Of a stretch of DNA of 64,000 bases, positions 34,659-43,814 are shown piece after piece. Numbering within the stretch: the stretch's first letter is position 1; every line of letters begins with the position of its first letter. The stretch spans positions 1 to 64,000 of the forward strand of contig JBIITN010000008.1 in the NCBI GenBank assembly GCA_044340485.1, read 5' to 3'. This DNA is from UBA2093 sp044340485 (GTDB lineage Bacteria; Actinomycetota; Acidimicrobiia; Acidimicrobiales; Ilumatobacteraceae). The translations under genes were made by a program, and so were the position numbers. The notes below the pieces were generated by a model, which worked only from the letters and a program-made list of their open reading frames with translations, made no database searches and had not been told where the DNA came from.

Positions 34659-35108
34659 GTAGCGGAAGATGATTTCAGCAACACATGAAGGCTTTGTTGC
34701 GCCTTCAACTTCAAATGTTGTTTCCATGGTGACTTGAGCGCCACCGGCGACATCGTCAACTGCGACAACTTTTACGCCTGCACGCAATTTTGATCCGACG
34801 GGAACAGGTGACATGAAGCGCACTTTGTTTGCTCCGTAGTTCACCCCCATCGAGATGCCAGCGACGCCGAAAATCTCTGGCAATAAAACAGGTCCAAGCG
34901 ACAAGGTGAGATAACCATGAGCAATCGGGCCACCGAACGGGCCGGCCTTTGCTTTTTCAACATCGATGTGAATCCACTGGAAATCTCCTGTGGCTTCTGC
35001 GAACTGGTTCACACGCTCCTGTGTGACTTCCAAGTACGGGGAATAACCGAGGTGCTCGCCGACCTTTTCTTTGAGACCGTCAATGCCTTTAATTACAAGT
35101 GCTGCCAT
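34650..35108 (-). CDS. MaoC-like dehydratase (hotdog fold)
   Basis: A 152-residue single-hotdog protein of the R-specific hydratase type. YLEVTQERVNQFAEATGDFQW is the start of the domain, and the catalytic Asp/His region is IHIDVEKAKAGPFGGPIAHGYLTL (in pieces: WIHIDVEKA and GGPIAHGYLTLSL). It resembles proteins named MaoC or NodN and hydrates 2-enoyl-CoA. The frame is open to 35141; ATG 35108 matches family starts (AALVIKGIDGL). Its last six bases and stop codon lie in the 32-bp repeat. It fits an acyl-CoA role with its neighbours. Confidence 0.87.
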   Translation of the reverse strand: MAALVIKGIDGLKEKVGEHLGYSPYLEVTQERVNQFAEATGDFQWIHIDVEKAKAGPFGGPIAHGYLTLSLGPVLLPEIFGVAGISMGVNYGANKVRFMSPVPVGSKLRAGVKVVAVDDVAGGAQVTMETTFEVEGATKPSCVAEIIFRYYV

Positions 35109-35184
35109 GTCAAGAAGTGTTGCACTATGACACGAGGACAACCAAGTCAGAGGTCATCTTCGGTGTCTTGTATGGAGTATGTGG

Positions 35185-35640
35185 CTATTTCAGCCAGATC
35201 TTTGCATGGTTTGTGCTGTGGCGGTGAAGAAGCAGTGCGATAAGTGCAACGTCGAAGATGAAGGTGAACAAACTGGTTCCCGCGATGCGGTCCCACAATG
35301 AGATATCAACCAACGGGTTGTTGTTGCCCAGTTCTATGTAGGCCCAGTTGCGCACAATGAACGGTGAGATCGCGGCAAAGATGGCGATGCGATAGCCCAG
35401 CCGCAAGCCATTTGCCATGAGAAAACCACCGGCTACGTATGCAAGACACGCGATCAGTCCAAAAATGGCACCAAGGATGCTGGTGGCACGTAGGTATCCG
35501 ATTTCATCACGGTTGTCGAACCATGCAAGCAGTGCAAAGAAGCCGTTCAGGTAAAGAAGCCACGTGGCGATCTGCAGCGTCTGAGGAAACATGCGATCAA
35601 ACCAGCGCTTGGGGTCAAGTTGCGAGGGGGTAAAGGCCAT
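35185..35640 (-). CDS. Small membrane protein of unknown function
   Basis: A 151-residue protein with four hydrophobic segments (about residues 21-40, 54-75, 84-104 and 125-145, judged by eye). I do not recognise the family. Relatives with DPKRWFDRMFPQTLQIATWL-type openings are common in actinobacteria as small integral membrane proteins. The frame is open to 35709, but ATG 35640 is chosen because it leaves room for the divergent ligase gene. No function can be suggested. Confidence 0.6.
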   Translation of the reverse strand: MAFTPSQLDPKRWFDRMFPQTLQIATWLLYLNGFFALLAWFDNRDEIGYLRATSILGAIFGLIACLAYVAGGFLMANGLRLGYRIAIFAAISPFIVRNWAYIELGNNNPLVDISLWDRIAGTSLFTFIFDVALIALLLHRHSTNHAKIWLK

Positions 35641-35677
35641 GGACTGAGTGTGGCACATCTTGTGCGCTGTGGTGCGT

Positions 35678-37270
35678 GTGTCGTCCACCACACCTGCTAC
35701 GAAATACATCGTGGCCGATTACCTCACCCAGCATGCCCTTGACTATCCGAACAAGATCGCAGTGATCGATGACCGTCCCGGTCACGACCCCGTCTCGCTC
35801 ACCTTCAGCGAATTCAACGCGCGAGTCAATCGACTTGCCAACGTCATGGTGGAGCGTGGAGCGGGCACAGAGGGTTCTGCGATCGTGTGGTGTGGTCAGA
35901 ACTCCATTGGCCTTGTGGCGATGATTAATGCTGCGCGAAAGCTCGCCCTTACAGCAGTGCCATTGAATTATCGATTGTCAGATGAAGAAGCGGCATACGT
36001 TGTTGATCACTGCGACGCAACGCTGGTGTATGTCGACGCAGAGTTCGCGCCGTTGTTTGAACGGATTCGCTCTGAGATTCCAAAAGTAAAAGACATCTTG
36101 GTGTTTGATGGTGCGCCCTTGCAGGGAATGGCATCGGCCGATGAACTCATGGCGTCGGCGTCAGAAGAAGAACCGCCACCGCCGAAATCTCCCGACACCG
36201 CCGCCACCATGCTGTACACCTCGGGCACCACGGGAAAGCCCAAAGGTGCTCTGCGGTATTCGGCAGTCGCGCGTGAGCAGTACAAAGCGCTGCAGCAACT
36301 CATTGGGTATGAGAGCACTGATGTGTATCTCACGACTGGCCCGTTGTATCACTCAGGGCCTGCCAGTTTCATGGGGCATGTGCAAACGTACGGGGGCACT
36401 GTTGTGGTTCAGCGAAAGTTCAATCCACAAGATTGGTTGCGCCTTGTCGACAAATACAAAGTGACCGCCACTTTCAGCGCGCCTACTCCTATCCGCATGA
36501 TCTGCAGTGTCGATGATGCTGTGAAGTCGAAATATGACCTGTCGTCGATGAAGCGCATGATCGCAAACGCGGCTCCATGGAGCATGGCGCTGAAGAAAAT
36601 GTATTTGGCCGATTTTCCGGGTGACTCACTGTTTGAGGTGTATGGCAGCACGGAGTTGGGAGTCAATTGTGTGCTGCGTCCAGAAGATCAATTACGAAAG
36701 CCGGGGTCGTGCGGCCAGCCAGCGCCAATGGTCGAGATTGTGCTGTTTGACGACGACGGAAATGAAGTTTCGGGCATCGGCCCCGACAATCCGGGTCAAT
36801 TGTTCGTGAAGGCGCCTGCGGTGCTGAACACGTACTACAAACAAGAGGACAAGTTCCAAGCTGATCGCCTCAATGGTTATCAAACGGTGGGAGACGTGGC
36901 CTATCGCGACGATGAGGGGTATTTCTATATCTGTGACCGTAAGAAAGACATGGTTATCTCGGGTGGAATGAACATCTATCCCGCCGAGATTGAGGCGGTA
37001 CTCGACCAGCATCCCGATGTGTACGAAGCCACCGTATTTGGCATTCCAAGCGATGAATGGGGTGAAACGGTGCACGCAGTTGTCGTGAAACGACCGGGAG
37101 TGGAATTAAGTGAGGAACAACTCACTGCTTTCGCAAAAGATCATCTTGCTGGTTACAAAGTGCCTCGTTCGATCTCATGGATTGATGAATTGCCAAAGAC
37201 GGGATCGGGCAAAGTTCTCAAACGTGAGTTGCGTGCACCGTATTGGGCTGGTCGAACTAGTCAAGTGTGA
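35678..37270 (+). CDS. AMP-dependent acyl-CoA synthetase
   Basis: About 530 residues, an ANL-superfamily enzyme. P-loop MLYTSGTTGKPKGAL, then EVYGSTELGVN (A5), GYQTVGDVAYRDDEGYFY (A7), DRKKDMVISGGMNIYPAE (A8), and PKTGSGKVLKREL with the catalytic Lys (A10). It converts a carboxylic acid to its CoA thioester with ATP. Chain length cannot be told; it is close to medium/long-chain FadD types. Start is not decided: GTG 35648, GTG 35678 and GTG 35711 are all possible and none has a clear ribosome site. Confidence 0.9.
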   Translation: MSSTTPATKYIVADYLTQHALDYPNKIAVIDDRPGHDPVSLTFSEFNARVNRLANVMVERGAGTEGSAIVWCGQNSIGLVAMINAARKLALTAVPLNYRLSDEEAAYVVDHCDATLVYVDAEFAPLFERIRSEIPKVKDILVFDGAPLQGMASADELMASASEEEPPPPKSPDTAATMLYTSGTTGKPKGALRYSAVAREQYKALQQLIGYESTDVYLTTGPLYHSGPASFMGHVQTYGGTVVVQRKFNPQDWLRLVDKYKVTATFSAPTPIRMICSVDDAVKSKYDLSSMKRMIANAAPWSMALKKMYLADFPGDSLFEVYGSTELGVNCVLRPEDQLRKPGSCGQPAPMVEIVLFDDDGNEVSGIGPDNPGQLFVKAPAVLNTYYKQEDKFQADRLNGYQTVGDVAYRDDEGYFYICDRKKDMVISGGMNIYPAEIEAVLDQHPDVYEATVFGIPSDEWGETVHAVVVKRPGVELSEEQLTAFAKDHLAGYKVPRSISWIDELPKTGSGKVLKRELRAPYWAGRTSQV

Positions 37271-37283
37271 TTAGTCTTGTGAT

Positions 37284-38123
37284 GTGCGCAGTGGTTTTGT
37301 AACTTTCGTTGGTCGACCCAACGTTGGAAAGTCAACACTGCTCAACTCTCTGTGCGGGACAAAAGTCAGCATCGTTTCAAAGCGACCACAAACAACTCGT
37401 ACACGAATTCGTGGTGTGATGCATCGTCCCGATGCACAAGTTGTTTTTGTGGACACACCTGGTTTGCACAAACCAGTGACACCGTTAGGTGAGCGAGTAA
37501 ATGCAACTGCACTCGACAGCGTGAATGATGTTGAAGTTGTATGTCTTCTCATTGACGCTACGAAAAAATTTGGTCGCGGCGACCAATGGGTGGCCGATCA
37601 CATCGATATTGAAAAAGCCTTTGTGATCGTCAACAAGATTGACGTTGCAACTCCACAGCAAGTACTCGAGCAGCTGGCCGCAGTGGCTGCTCTTAATGCG
37701 GCGGCGTACTTCCCCGTGTCAGCTCGGTCAGGCGAGGGGGTCGAGGCTCTTGCCGAAGCACTGTTGGCGGAAATGCCAGAGGGGCCTGCGTATTACCCCG
37801 AAGACATGGTGAGCGATATGCCAGAACCACAATGGATCGCAGAGTTGGTGCGCGAGCAACTCCTTGAAGAATTGCGTGACGAGTTGCCCTATTCCATCGC
37901 GACGCGCGTGACCGAATGGGAATTGCCACGTATCCGTGTCGAGATTTTGGTTGAGCGTGAAAGCCAAAAAGGAATGGTGATTGGCAAGGGCGGAGAACTG
38001 CTGAAAAAAGTGGGACAGCGTGCGCGTCAGCAAATGCCCGAGGGGACGTATCTCGATCTTCACGTGGTGGTGGAAAAAGATTGGCAGCACCGACCCGATC
38101 AGCTCGAACGGCTGGGGTACTGA
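37284..38123 (+). CDS. era: GTPase Era
   Basis: A 279-residue Era. G1 is GRPNVGKSTLLN, G2/G3 are TTRTRIRG and DTPGLHKP, G4 is NKID and G5 is VSARSGEG. The C-terminal KH domain is ILVERESQKGMVIGKGGELL followed by ARQQM. Era binds 16S rRNA near its 3' end and helps 30S assembly. GTG 37284 is the start because an in-frame stop lies just before it. It follows the ligase by 13 bases. It belongs functionally with ybeY in ribosome maturation, though the two are 14 kb apart here. Confidence 0.95.
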   Translation: MRSGFVTFVGRPNVGKSTLLNSLCGTKVSIVSKRPQTTRTRIRGVMHRPDAQVVFVDTPGLHKPVTPLGERVNATALDSVNDVEVVCLLIDATKKFGRGDQWVADHIDIEKAFVIVNKIDVATPQQVLEQLAAVAALNAAAYFPVSARSGEGVEALAEALLAEMPEGPAYYPEDMVSDMPEPQWIAELVREQLLEELRDELPYSIATRVTEWELPRIRVEILVERESQKGMVIGKGGELLKKVGQRARQQMPEGTYLDLHVVVEKDWQHRPDQLERLGY

Positions 38124-38126
38124 TTC

Positions 38127-40013
38127 TCACGCAGTGATTGCGCGAAGAAAATCTTCCACTTCTTCACGATGACGTGTGCGCGCCATGGGTGGAAGCGCAC
38201 CAATCAATGTTCGCCAGTACGTGGCGGTTGCAAGGCGACGATCTAATACCGCTACGACTCCGCGATCATCTCGCGTGCGGATCAATCGTCCCGCAGCCTG
38301 AGCAAGAGATGTGGCCGCAATAGGCAAATCAATCTCGGTAAATGCACGGTCACGCCCGACTGCTTCACGACGTGCTTCGAGCAGGGGATCATCTGGACGC
38401 GGGAAGGGGAGTTTGTCGAGGACAACAAGCGACAAGGTGCGTCCCGGGAGATCGACTCCTTGGAAAAACGATTGCGACGCAAAAATGCACGACGCTTCGT
38501 CTCGTACAAATACGTCGATGAGTCGCTGTCGTGGTAGTTCACTAGGGCTGAGAATTGGCACATCGAGTCGTTCGCGCATCTCGCGCACGGCTTCATTCAT
38601 TGCTTTGTTACTGGTGAACAACGCAAGTGTTCGGCCTCCGGCTGCAGAAATAAGTGCTTCTAGCTCGTCATGCACAAATGCAGTGAAATCTGGCGAGTTG
38701 CGATCAGGAAATAGAGGTGAGCAATACAAACGGGAATGACGTTCGTAGTCAAACGGTGATGACACAGAAAGCGAGTCACGGCGCTCCTCTGGAAGTCCCA
38801 CACGGTCAGGCAAGGTAGAGGGCACAGTGGCACTAGTGAGTACTGCGGCACGTTCATGCCACACGTTCGCAGCAAGCGCAGCTCCAACATGGAGAGGACT
38901 CACTTTTAGTACGGGTCGTTCTTCGGACCCTTCAACGTATGCGACGTAATCAGACGTTGCTGCAAGCACAAAGTCGATGTCGTCTGCGAGTCGGCCTGCT
39001 TGTGTTTGTGCACGTAGCTGACGTTGTTTAGTTGCCTCATTGTCGGTGGTAATGCCTCGCACTGCGGTAAGTGCTGAACCCACTGCGAGTCGCGCTTCCG
39101 ACAACACGGCAGCCAACGTATTGGGAAGAGGCTGAGACACTCGTGTTCCCACACGTGTTGAGATGTCGCGGCGAATGTTGTCAGCGCTTCGCTCGAGCCC
39201 AGCAATGACATCAATGTCGGCCAACACGGCGCGTACCGCGCCAGACAAAGAAGTGAGACGTCCAGATGTGAGTTGAACCCCAACAGTGTCACTCATGACG
39301 TTTTCCAATTGATGCACTTCGTCGAAAACAACCACATCGTGTGGAGGCAAAATTGCTCCTCCACTGGCCACGTGCAATCCGTATAAGTGCAGGTTCACCA
39401 CGATGACATCAGCTGCGTGTGCCTGGCGGCGGGCGCGCTCTGCAAAACAATCTTGTCCGCGCGGGCATTTTGATTGACCTGGACACTCGTCAGATGAAGA
39501 CACCACTGCTTTAAGGGCGCGATCACTTGGTATGATCGGCAACTCCTCAAGGTCTCCTGTGAGTGAGGTTTTTGACCATTCTTCGATGGCGTCCACTTCG
39601 CGTAGTGCACGTTCACCGAGTTCGTCGAAGTCAAATGATTGTTGTGCGTCATTTCGTTCATCAAGTTTTTGCAGACAGACGTAATTGCTGCGCCCCTTGA
39701 CAACCGCCCACTCAAAATCGTGACCGAGATGTTCGTGCAACATCGGTAAATCATGACGGTTGAGTTGGTCTTGAAGAGCCTTTGTGGCTGTGGCCACCAC
39801 CGTCTTTTTCCCACTTAAGACAATGGGAACCAGATAGCCAAGAGATTTTCCTGTCCCTGTTCCCGCTTGTACGACAATCAACCGATCATGCGAAAGTGCG
39901 TCTGCGATTGCGCGAGTCATGTCGTCTTGACCGACACGTTCTTCTGCGTTGTTGAGAGATGTTGTTACTCGTCGTAGTGCTACAACGGCCTCATCGCCAG
40001 TTGAGGAGGGCAT
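38127..40013 (-). CDS. dinG: DinG/XPD-type superfamily 2 helicase
   Basis: A 628-residue Rad3-like helicase. Walker A is VQAGTGTGKSLGYLVP, DEVH is VVFDEVHQLEN. Four cysteines of an iron-sulphur cluster lie at YVCLQKL, CPGQSKCPRGQDC. Motif VI is AQAAGRLIRTRDDRG. The family unwinds DNA 5' to 3' during repair or at R-loops. No exonuclease domain is visible N-terminally. The start ATG overlaps the TGA of uppS (TGATG), so they are translationally coupled. A convergent era gene ends three bases from its stop. Confidence 0.92.
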   Translation of the reverse strand: MPSSTGDEAVVALRRVTTSLNNAEERVGQDDMTRAIADALSHDRLIVVQAGTGTGKSLGYLVPIVLSGKKTVVATATKALQDQLNRHDLPMLHEHLGHDFEWAVVKGRSNYVCLQKLDERNDAQQSFDFDELGERALREVDAIEEWSKTSLTGDLEELPIIPSDRALKAVVSSSDECPGQSKCPRGQDCFAERARRQAHAADVIVVNLHLYGLHVASGGAILPPHDVVVFDEVHQLENVMSDTVGVQLTSGRLTSLSGAVRAVLADIDVIAGLERSADNIRRDISTRVGTRVSQPLPNTLAAVLSEARLAVGSALTAVRGITTDNEATKQRQLRAQTQAGRLADDIDFVLAATSDYVAYVEGSEERPVLKVSPLHVGAALAANVWHERAAVLTSATVPSTLPDRVGLPEERRDSLSVSSPFDYERHSRLYCSPLFPDRNSPDFTAFVHDELEALISAAGGRTLALFTSNKAMNEAVREMRERLDVPILSPSELPRQRLIDVFVRDEASCIFASQSFFQGVDLPGRTLSLVVLDKLPFPRPDDPLLEARREAVGRDRAFTEIDLPIAATSLAQAAGRLIRTRDDRGVVAVLDRRLATATYWRTLIGALPPMARTRHREEVEDFLRAITA

Positions 40014-40708
40014 CAGCGCGCATCTGCGACAATGGCAAGCGCTTTGTCGAGTTCATCGGCGTCAAAATCTGGCCAGGTGCGTTCTGTGAGATACATCGCT
40101 GCACCCGAGATTTGCCAGAGCATGAAGTTTGAGATTCTCATCTCACCTGATGTGCGCACTAATAAATCAACTGGTGGCAACGTGGGGTCATAGAGGTTGT
40201 TGTTAATTGCGTCTTTTGTGATTGGAGCCGGTGATTGCATCGTCATATTCGCAGCACGAAGAAGTTCTGAACGGCTGCCGTAATCGAAAGCCACGGTCAC
40301 CATGAGTCCGGTGTTGTGAGCAGTGTCGCCAATGGCTTTACGAATCGCCTTTTGTACATACACGGGTGTGCGTGCACCTGGTTCGTCAAATGGGCGACCA
40401 ATCCAGTTGGTGCGGGCATTGTTTGCATTCATCTCATCAATGCGACCAAATAATTTGCGATGCAGTGACAATATGTGGCGAACTTCCGGACGCGGTCGCA
40501 CCCAGTTCTCGGTGGAAAAACCAAAGACGGTCAACCATCCGATGTCCCTCGCAGCCGCAGCACGAACAACTCCAGCAAGTGCCTCTTCGCCTGCCGTATG
40601 CCCCTCGGTGCGCGGTAGGCCACGACGACGAGCCCAGCGGCCATTTCCGTCCATGATGCATGCAACATGCAATTTGCGGGAAGCACTCTCGTGTGGCGTC
40701 TGAGTCAC
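40013..40708 (-). CDS. uppS: cis-Prenyltransferase (UppS family), catalytic-type subunit with truncated tail
   Basis: A 231-residue undecaprenyl-diphosphate-synthase-like protein. The allylic diphosphate site IMDGNGRWARRRG (Asp20), FSTENW (67-69), VAFDYGSRSEL and VRTSGEMRISNFMLWQ (Arg185, Ser187, Arg191, Ser193) are intact. Two departures are seen. The conserved A-Y-A-E-L-Y segment reads S-G-A-A-M-Y, losing the Glu implicated in Mg-IPP chemistry. The protein stops at VADAR, exactly where RRERRFGG normally follows, so no RxG tail remains. The downstream gene lacks a shifted RRFG frame, so this is not a frameshift. It makes polyprenyl diphosphate for cell-wall carrier lipid, perhaps only with a partner. 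Confidence 0.87.
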   Translation of the reverse strand: MTQTPHESASRKLHVACIMDGNGRWARRRGLPRTEGHTAGEEALAGVVRAAAARDIGWLTVFGFSTENWVRPRPEVRHILSLHRKLFGRIDEMNANNARTNWIGRPFDEPGARTPVYVQKAIRKAIGDTAHNTGLMVTVAFDYGSRSELLRAANMTMQSPAPITKDAINNNLYDPTLPPVDLLVRTSGEMRISNFMLWQISGAAMYLTERTWPDFDADELDKALAIVADAR

Positions 40709-40779
40709 CTGACCAACCCTAGTAACTGCGTTGTCGTGAAGAGTGTTGTCTGATGAATGACGTATGGGCGTGAGAGAAT

Positions 40780-41385
40780 GTGGCGGTGTCTGAGGACTCT
40801 CTAGGTCATGTTGTCATTGTGGGTGGAACCGCCCACGAGTGGGCCGAGATGTCGGTACCCGATTGGCAAGAACGTCTACACGTGATCGTTAAAGGCACAG
40901 CAATTGCTCATCCGCGATGGATCACGTTGATGCCCCACAGTGGGCCCTCACTGTCGGTCGACGAGTACGACGCATGGAACACAATGTTTGAACACGATGT
41001 GAAAGCACAAGCTGTCGTCGCTCACGGCTGGACACGGCATGTTTTCACCACCGATGACGGAGTGTCTGTAGCGATTGATCCTTGGCCACATGCACAACAT
41101 CGGTTTGCATCTTTGCTCGAGCACATCCGCACCAACGAGGCGCGACACTCAATCACAGAATCTGACCTTGGCACGGCTGTACTTGCACCTGCCGACATCG
41201 AACCTGATCTCGTTGTGATTCTGGGTCCGCCAGATCGCATGCCCACGTCTCTTGTGTGGGAGCTTGGATACTCCGAGTTGGTGTTTCTTGATTTGCATTG
41301 GTCTGATCTCAACATGTCACACATTGAGATGGCTGTTGATGATTTCCATCGGCGTCAACGACGCTTTGGTGGTCTCGATTCGTGA
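40780..41385 (+). CDS. Degenerate cis-prenyltransferase paralogue (possible partner subunit)
   Basis: A 201-residue protein that aligns with the C-terminal third of UppS: PDLVVILGPPDRMPTSLVW, then ELGYSELVFLDLHWSDLN and DDFHRRQRRFGGL. It has lost the N-terminal MDGNGRWA block and the RTSGE motif, so it cannot be catalytic alone. It keeps the YSEL segment and the RRQRRFGG (RxG) tail that the catalytic neighbour lacks. It lies 71 bases head-to-head from uppS and overlaps recO by four bases (GTGA). Eukaryotic NgBR/Nus1 has this same profile as the non-catalytic partner of DHDDS. Function as a partner is inference. Confidence 0.8.
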   Translation: MAVSEDSLGHVVIVGGTAHEWAEMSVPDWQERLHVIVKGTAIAHPRWITLMPHSGPSLSVDEYDAWNTMFEHDVKAQAVVAHGWTRHVFTTDDGVSVAIDPWPHAQHRFASLLEHIRTNEARHSITESDLGTAVLAPADIEPDLVVILGPPDRMPTSLVWELGYSELVFLDLHWSDLNMSHIEMAVDDFHRRQRRFGGLDS

Positions 41386-42101
41386 GCACATATCGGGACG
41401 AAGCCATTGTGTTGGGTTCGCACAAGTTCGGAGAAGCAGACAGAGTTGTGGTGCTTCTCACACGGTCTCATGGAAAAGTGCGGGCGGTGGCAAAAGGCAT
41501 ACGACGGACAAAATCGTCAATCGGTGCACGACTTGAGCCACTGAGTCACGTTGATGCATCGCTGCGAACAGGTCGCGAGCTCGACACCATTGCTGAGGTG
41601 CGACTTGTGCATACGCACACTTCTCTGCGCACAGATTTTGATCGACTCTCCCAGGGGCTATCGATGGTGGAAGCCATCAACAAGATCACGCTAGACCGTG
41701 AGCCAGTGCCAGAAATGTTCGAGATGGTGTCGCGTGCCTTGCATACTTTGAACGAACAGTCATCTCCGCTCATGATTGGTGCTTTTTATCTCAAGTTGAT
41801 GGCGATGGAGGGCTCTGCTCCACAAGTGCACGAGTGTGTGCGTTGTGGGGAAGGTGCAGAACTTGTTGCCTTCGATGCGCTTGAGGGTGGCACTTTGTGT
41901 GGTAGCTGTCGATCGGGAGTATCAATTTCCCCGCACGCGGTTGTGCTCATGCAAAAAATCCTTGATGGTCGATTACAAGAAGCGTTATCTGAACCCGATT
42001 CGTCACCCGTGCACGAAGTGAATCTCATTGCAATGCGGACGATGGAAGGCCATCTCGAACGACGAATTAAAAGTCTCGGGGTCTTTGACCGTCACTTGTA
42101 G
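41382..42101 (+). CDS. recO: DNA repair protein RecO
   Basis: A 239-residue RecO. The OB-fold N-terminus begins STYRDEAIVLGSHKFGEADRVV (in pieces: DEAIVLGSHKFGEADR), then VRAVAKGIRRTKSSIGARLEP. The zinc site is CVRCG ... CGSC. It binds SSB-coated DNA with RecR and loads RecA. Its GTG start overlaps the previous gene's stop, and recO next to uppS is a common actinobacterial arrangement; here the degenerate paralogue lies between. It ends 12 bases before glyS. Confidence 0.94.
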   Translation: MSTYRDEAIVLGSHKFGEADRVVVLLTRSHGKVRAVAKGIRRTKSSIGARLEPLSHVDASLRTGRELDTIAEVRLVHTHTSLRTDFDRLSQGLSMVEAINKITLDREPVPEMFEMVSRALHTLNEQSSPLMIGAFYLKLMAMEGSAPQVHECVRCGEGAELVAFDALEGGTLCGSCRSGVSISPHAVVLMQKILDGRLQEALSEPDSSPVHEVNLIAMRTMEGHLERRIKSLGVFDRHL

Positions 42102-42113
42102 GCTGATGGGTCT

Positions 42114-43424
42114 ATGCCCGCGACCGATCTCGACCAAATTGTCAATCTCGCGAAACGCCGTGGTTTCGTGTACCCAAGCGCCGAGATTTACGGGGGTTTT
42201 CGTTCGTCCTATGACTACGGCCCGCTTGGTTCACTCATGCTGCGCAATGTGAAAGAAGCTTGGATTCGCACGATGGTGCAAGAGCGTGATGATGTCGTTC
42301 TCATCGATGCGGCCATTTTGGGTCCACCGCAAGTGTTTGAGGCAAGTGGTCACTTGGCTAACTTCAGTGACCCTCTTGTTGATTGCACCGTATGTAAGCG
42401 TCGTTTTCGCGAGGACCATCTCGAGACACGAGATTGTCCGCAGGGCAAAAAAGGCTGTCAGTTCACCGAGGCTCGCGCCTTTAACTTGATGTTCAAGACC
42501 AGCTCTGGCCCTATCGAAGGTGCTGGTGCAGATGTGTATTTGCGACCTGAAACTGCTCAGGGCATGTTTGTGAACTTCGCCAATGTGTTGCAGACAAGCC
42601 GTAAACGCCCACCTTTTGGTATTGCACAAGTGGGTAAGAGTTTCCGTAACGAGATCACTCCCGGCAACTTCATTTTCCGTACACGCGAGTTTGAACAAAT
42701 GGAACTTGAATTCTTTGTGCCACCAGCTGAAGGTCCGCAGTGGTACGAATACTGGTGCAATGAGCGTCTCGAGTGGTACGTCAACTTGGGTATTCCGCGC
42801 GAAATGTTGCGTATTCGTCCGCACGATGCCGACGAGTTGTCACATTATTCAGCTGGCACCGCAGACGTGGAATTTATGTTCCCGTGGGGTTGGGGAGAGT
42901 TGGAAGGTATTGCACAACGCACCGACTATGACCTCACTCAACACTCGCAACACTCGGGCAACAAGCTTGATTTTTTTGATCAAGCCACCAACGAGCGATA
43001 CGTGCCATACGTTGTTGAGCCAGCAGCGGGCGCAAACCGAACAATGGCCGCATTTTTGCTCGCCGCATACGACGAAGATGTTGTAAATGACGAGCCTCGT
43101 ACAGTGTTGCGACTGCACCCACGTTTGGCTCCGTACAAGGTTGCAGTGTTGCCATTGTCGAAGAAAGACACACTGACACCGCTTGCCAAAGAAATTTACA
43201 AAAAGCTGTCACAGCATTGGATGTGCGATTATGACGAGACGCAAGCAATTGGCCGTCGTTATCGGCGTCAAGACGAGGTGGGAACCCCACTGTGTGTCAC
43301 GGTTGACTTTGATTCTCTCGACGACAACGCTGTGACCGTTCGCGATCGCGATACCACCGAGCAGGTGCGCGTACCCATCGATAACTTGGTCGCCACGCTT
43401 ATAGACAAACTCGGATTCTCCTGA
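42114..43424 (+). CDS. glyS: Glycyl-tRNA synthetase, alpha2 type
   Basis: A 436-residue class II synthetase. The family opening is VNLAKRRGFVYPSAEIYGG, motif 2 is FRNEITPGNFIFRTREF and motif 3 is ANRTMAAFLLAAYDED. The zinc-like cysteines CTVCKRRF and CPQGKKGC resemble thermophile and actinobacterial enzymes. The anticodon-binding domain covers about residues 340-436. It charges tRNA-Gly and is the single-chain form (not GlyQ/GlyS pair). The gene starts at ATG 42114 with a weak ribosome site. Distance to the next gene is 72 bases. Confidence 0.95.
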   Translation: MPATDLDQIVNLAKRRGFVYPSAEIYGGFRSSYDYGPLGSLMLRNVKEAWIRTMVQERDDVVLIDAAILGPPQVFEASGHLANFSDPLVDCTVCKRRFREDHLETRDCPQGKKGCQFTEARAFNLMFKTSSGPIEGAGADVYLRPETAQGMFVNFANVLQTSRKRPPFGIAQVGKSFRNEITPGNFIFRTREFEQMELEFFVPPAEGPQWYEYWCNERLEWYVNLGIPREMLRIRPHDADELSHYSAGTADVEFMFPWGWGELEGIAQRTDYDLTQHSQHSGNKLDFFDQATNERYVPYVVEPAAGANRTMAAFLLAAYDEDVVNDEPRTVLRLHPRLAPYKVAVLPLSKKDTLTPLAKEIYKKLSQHWMCDYDETQAIGRRYRRQDEVGTPLCVTVDFDSLDDNAVTVRDRDTTEQVRVPIDNLVATLIDKLGFS

Positions 43425-43496
43425 TCTCAATTGCTCCCACTACGGTGATGGAGTGCCCGGTGATCGGGGCCACGAAAATCGAGTGAGGAGATAGCC

Positions 43497-43802
43497 ATGA
43501 GCAAAATTGGCGTCGTCGCAAAAGTCGTATCCGTACCAGGCAAAAGTTCAGAGACTGCAGCGGCCCTGCAGTTCGCTATTGACAATGCAATGAAAGAATC
43601 AGGTACTCGCTACTACATTTTGCATGCAGATCAAAAAAACCCAGAAGTGTTTTGGTTCTACGAGATGTATGAATCACAAGCCGATCTCGACTCTCACATG
43701 GGTGCTCCGTGGTTTGCAGAGCTTGGTGGCAAGTTGGGTCCACTTCTTGCTGAAGCCCCAGAGTTGCATTTCCTTCGCCCAATCTCTGGCAAAGGTCTCT
43801 AA
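43497..43802 (+). CDS. ABM-domain monooxygenase-like protein
   Basis: A 101-residue dimeric alpha/beta-barrel protein. It has VVAKVVSVPGKSSETAAAL, then FWFYEMYESQADLDSHMG (the FxxxExYxSxxxLxxH pattern), and HF at the end. The family includes YgiN-type quinol monooxygenases and actinobacterial anthrone oxygenases. The activity is unknown. It has a GAGGAGA ribosome site. It is 13 bases ahead of trpC and may be cotranscribed with it; a run of T after its stop is not preceded by a clear hairpin. Confidence 0.78.
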   Translation: MSKIGVVAKVVSVPGKSSETAAALQFAIDNAMKESGTRYYILHADQKNPEVFWFYEMYESQADLDSHMGAPWFAELGGKLGPLLAEAPELHFLRPISGKGL

Positions 43803-43814
43803 AGTCTTTTTTTA

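Noticed and set aside
34586..34768. A small minus-strand open frame ending in the repeat (tail RAYARNYV)
   Set aside because: It lies in a different frame over the MaoC coding end and arises from the repeat unit. It has no ribosome site or family pattern. It is of interest only for the tail similarity.
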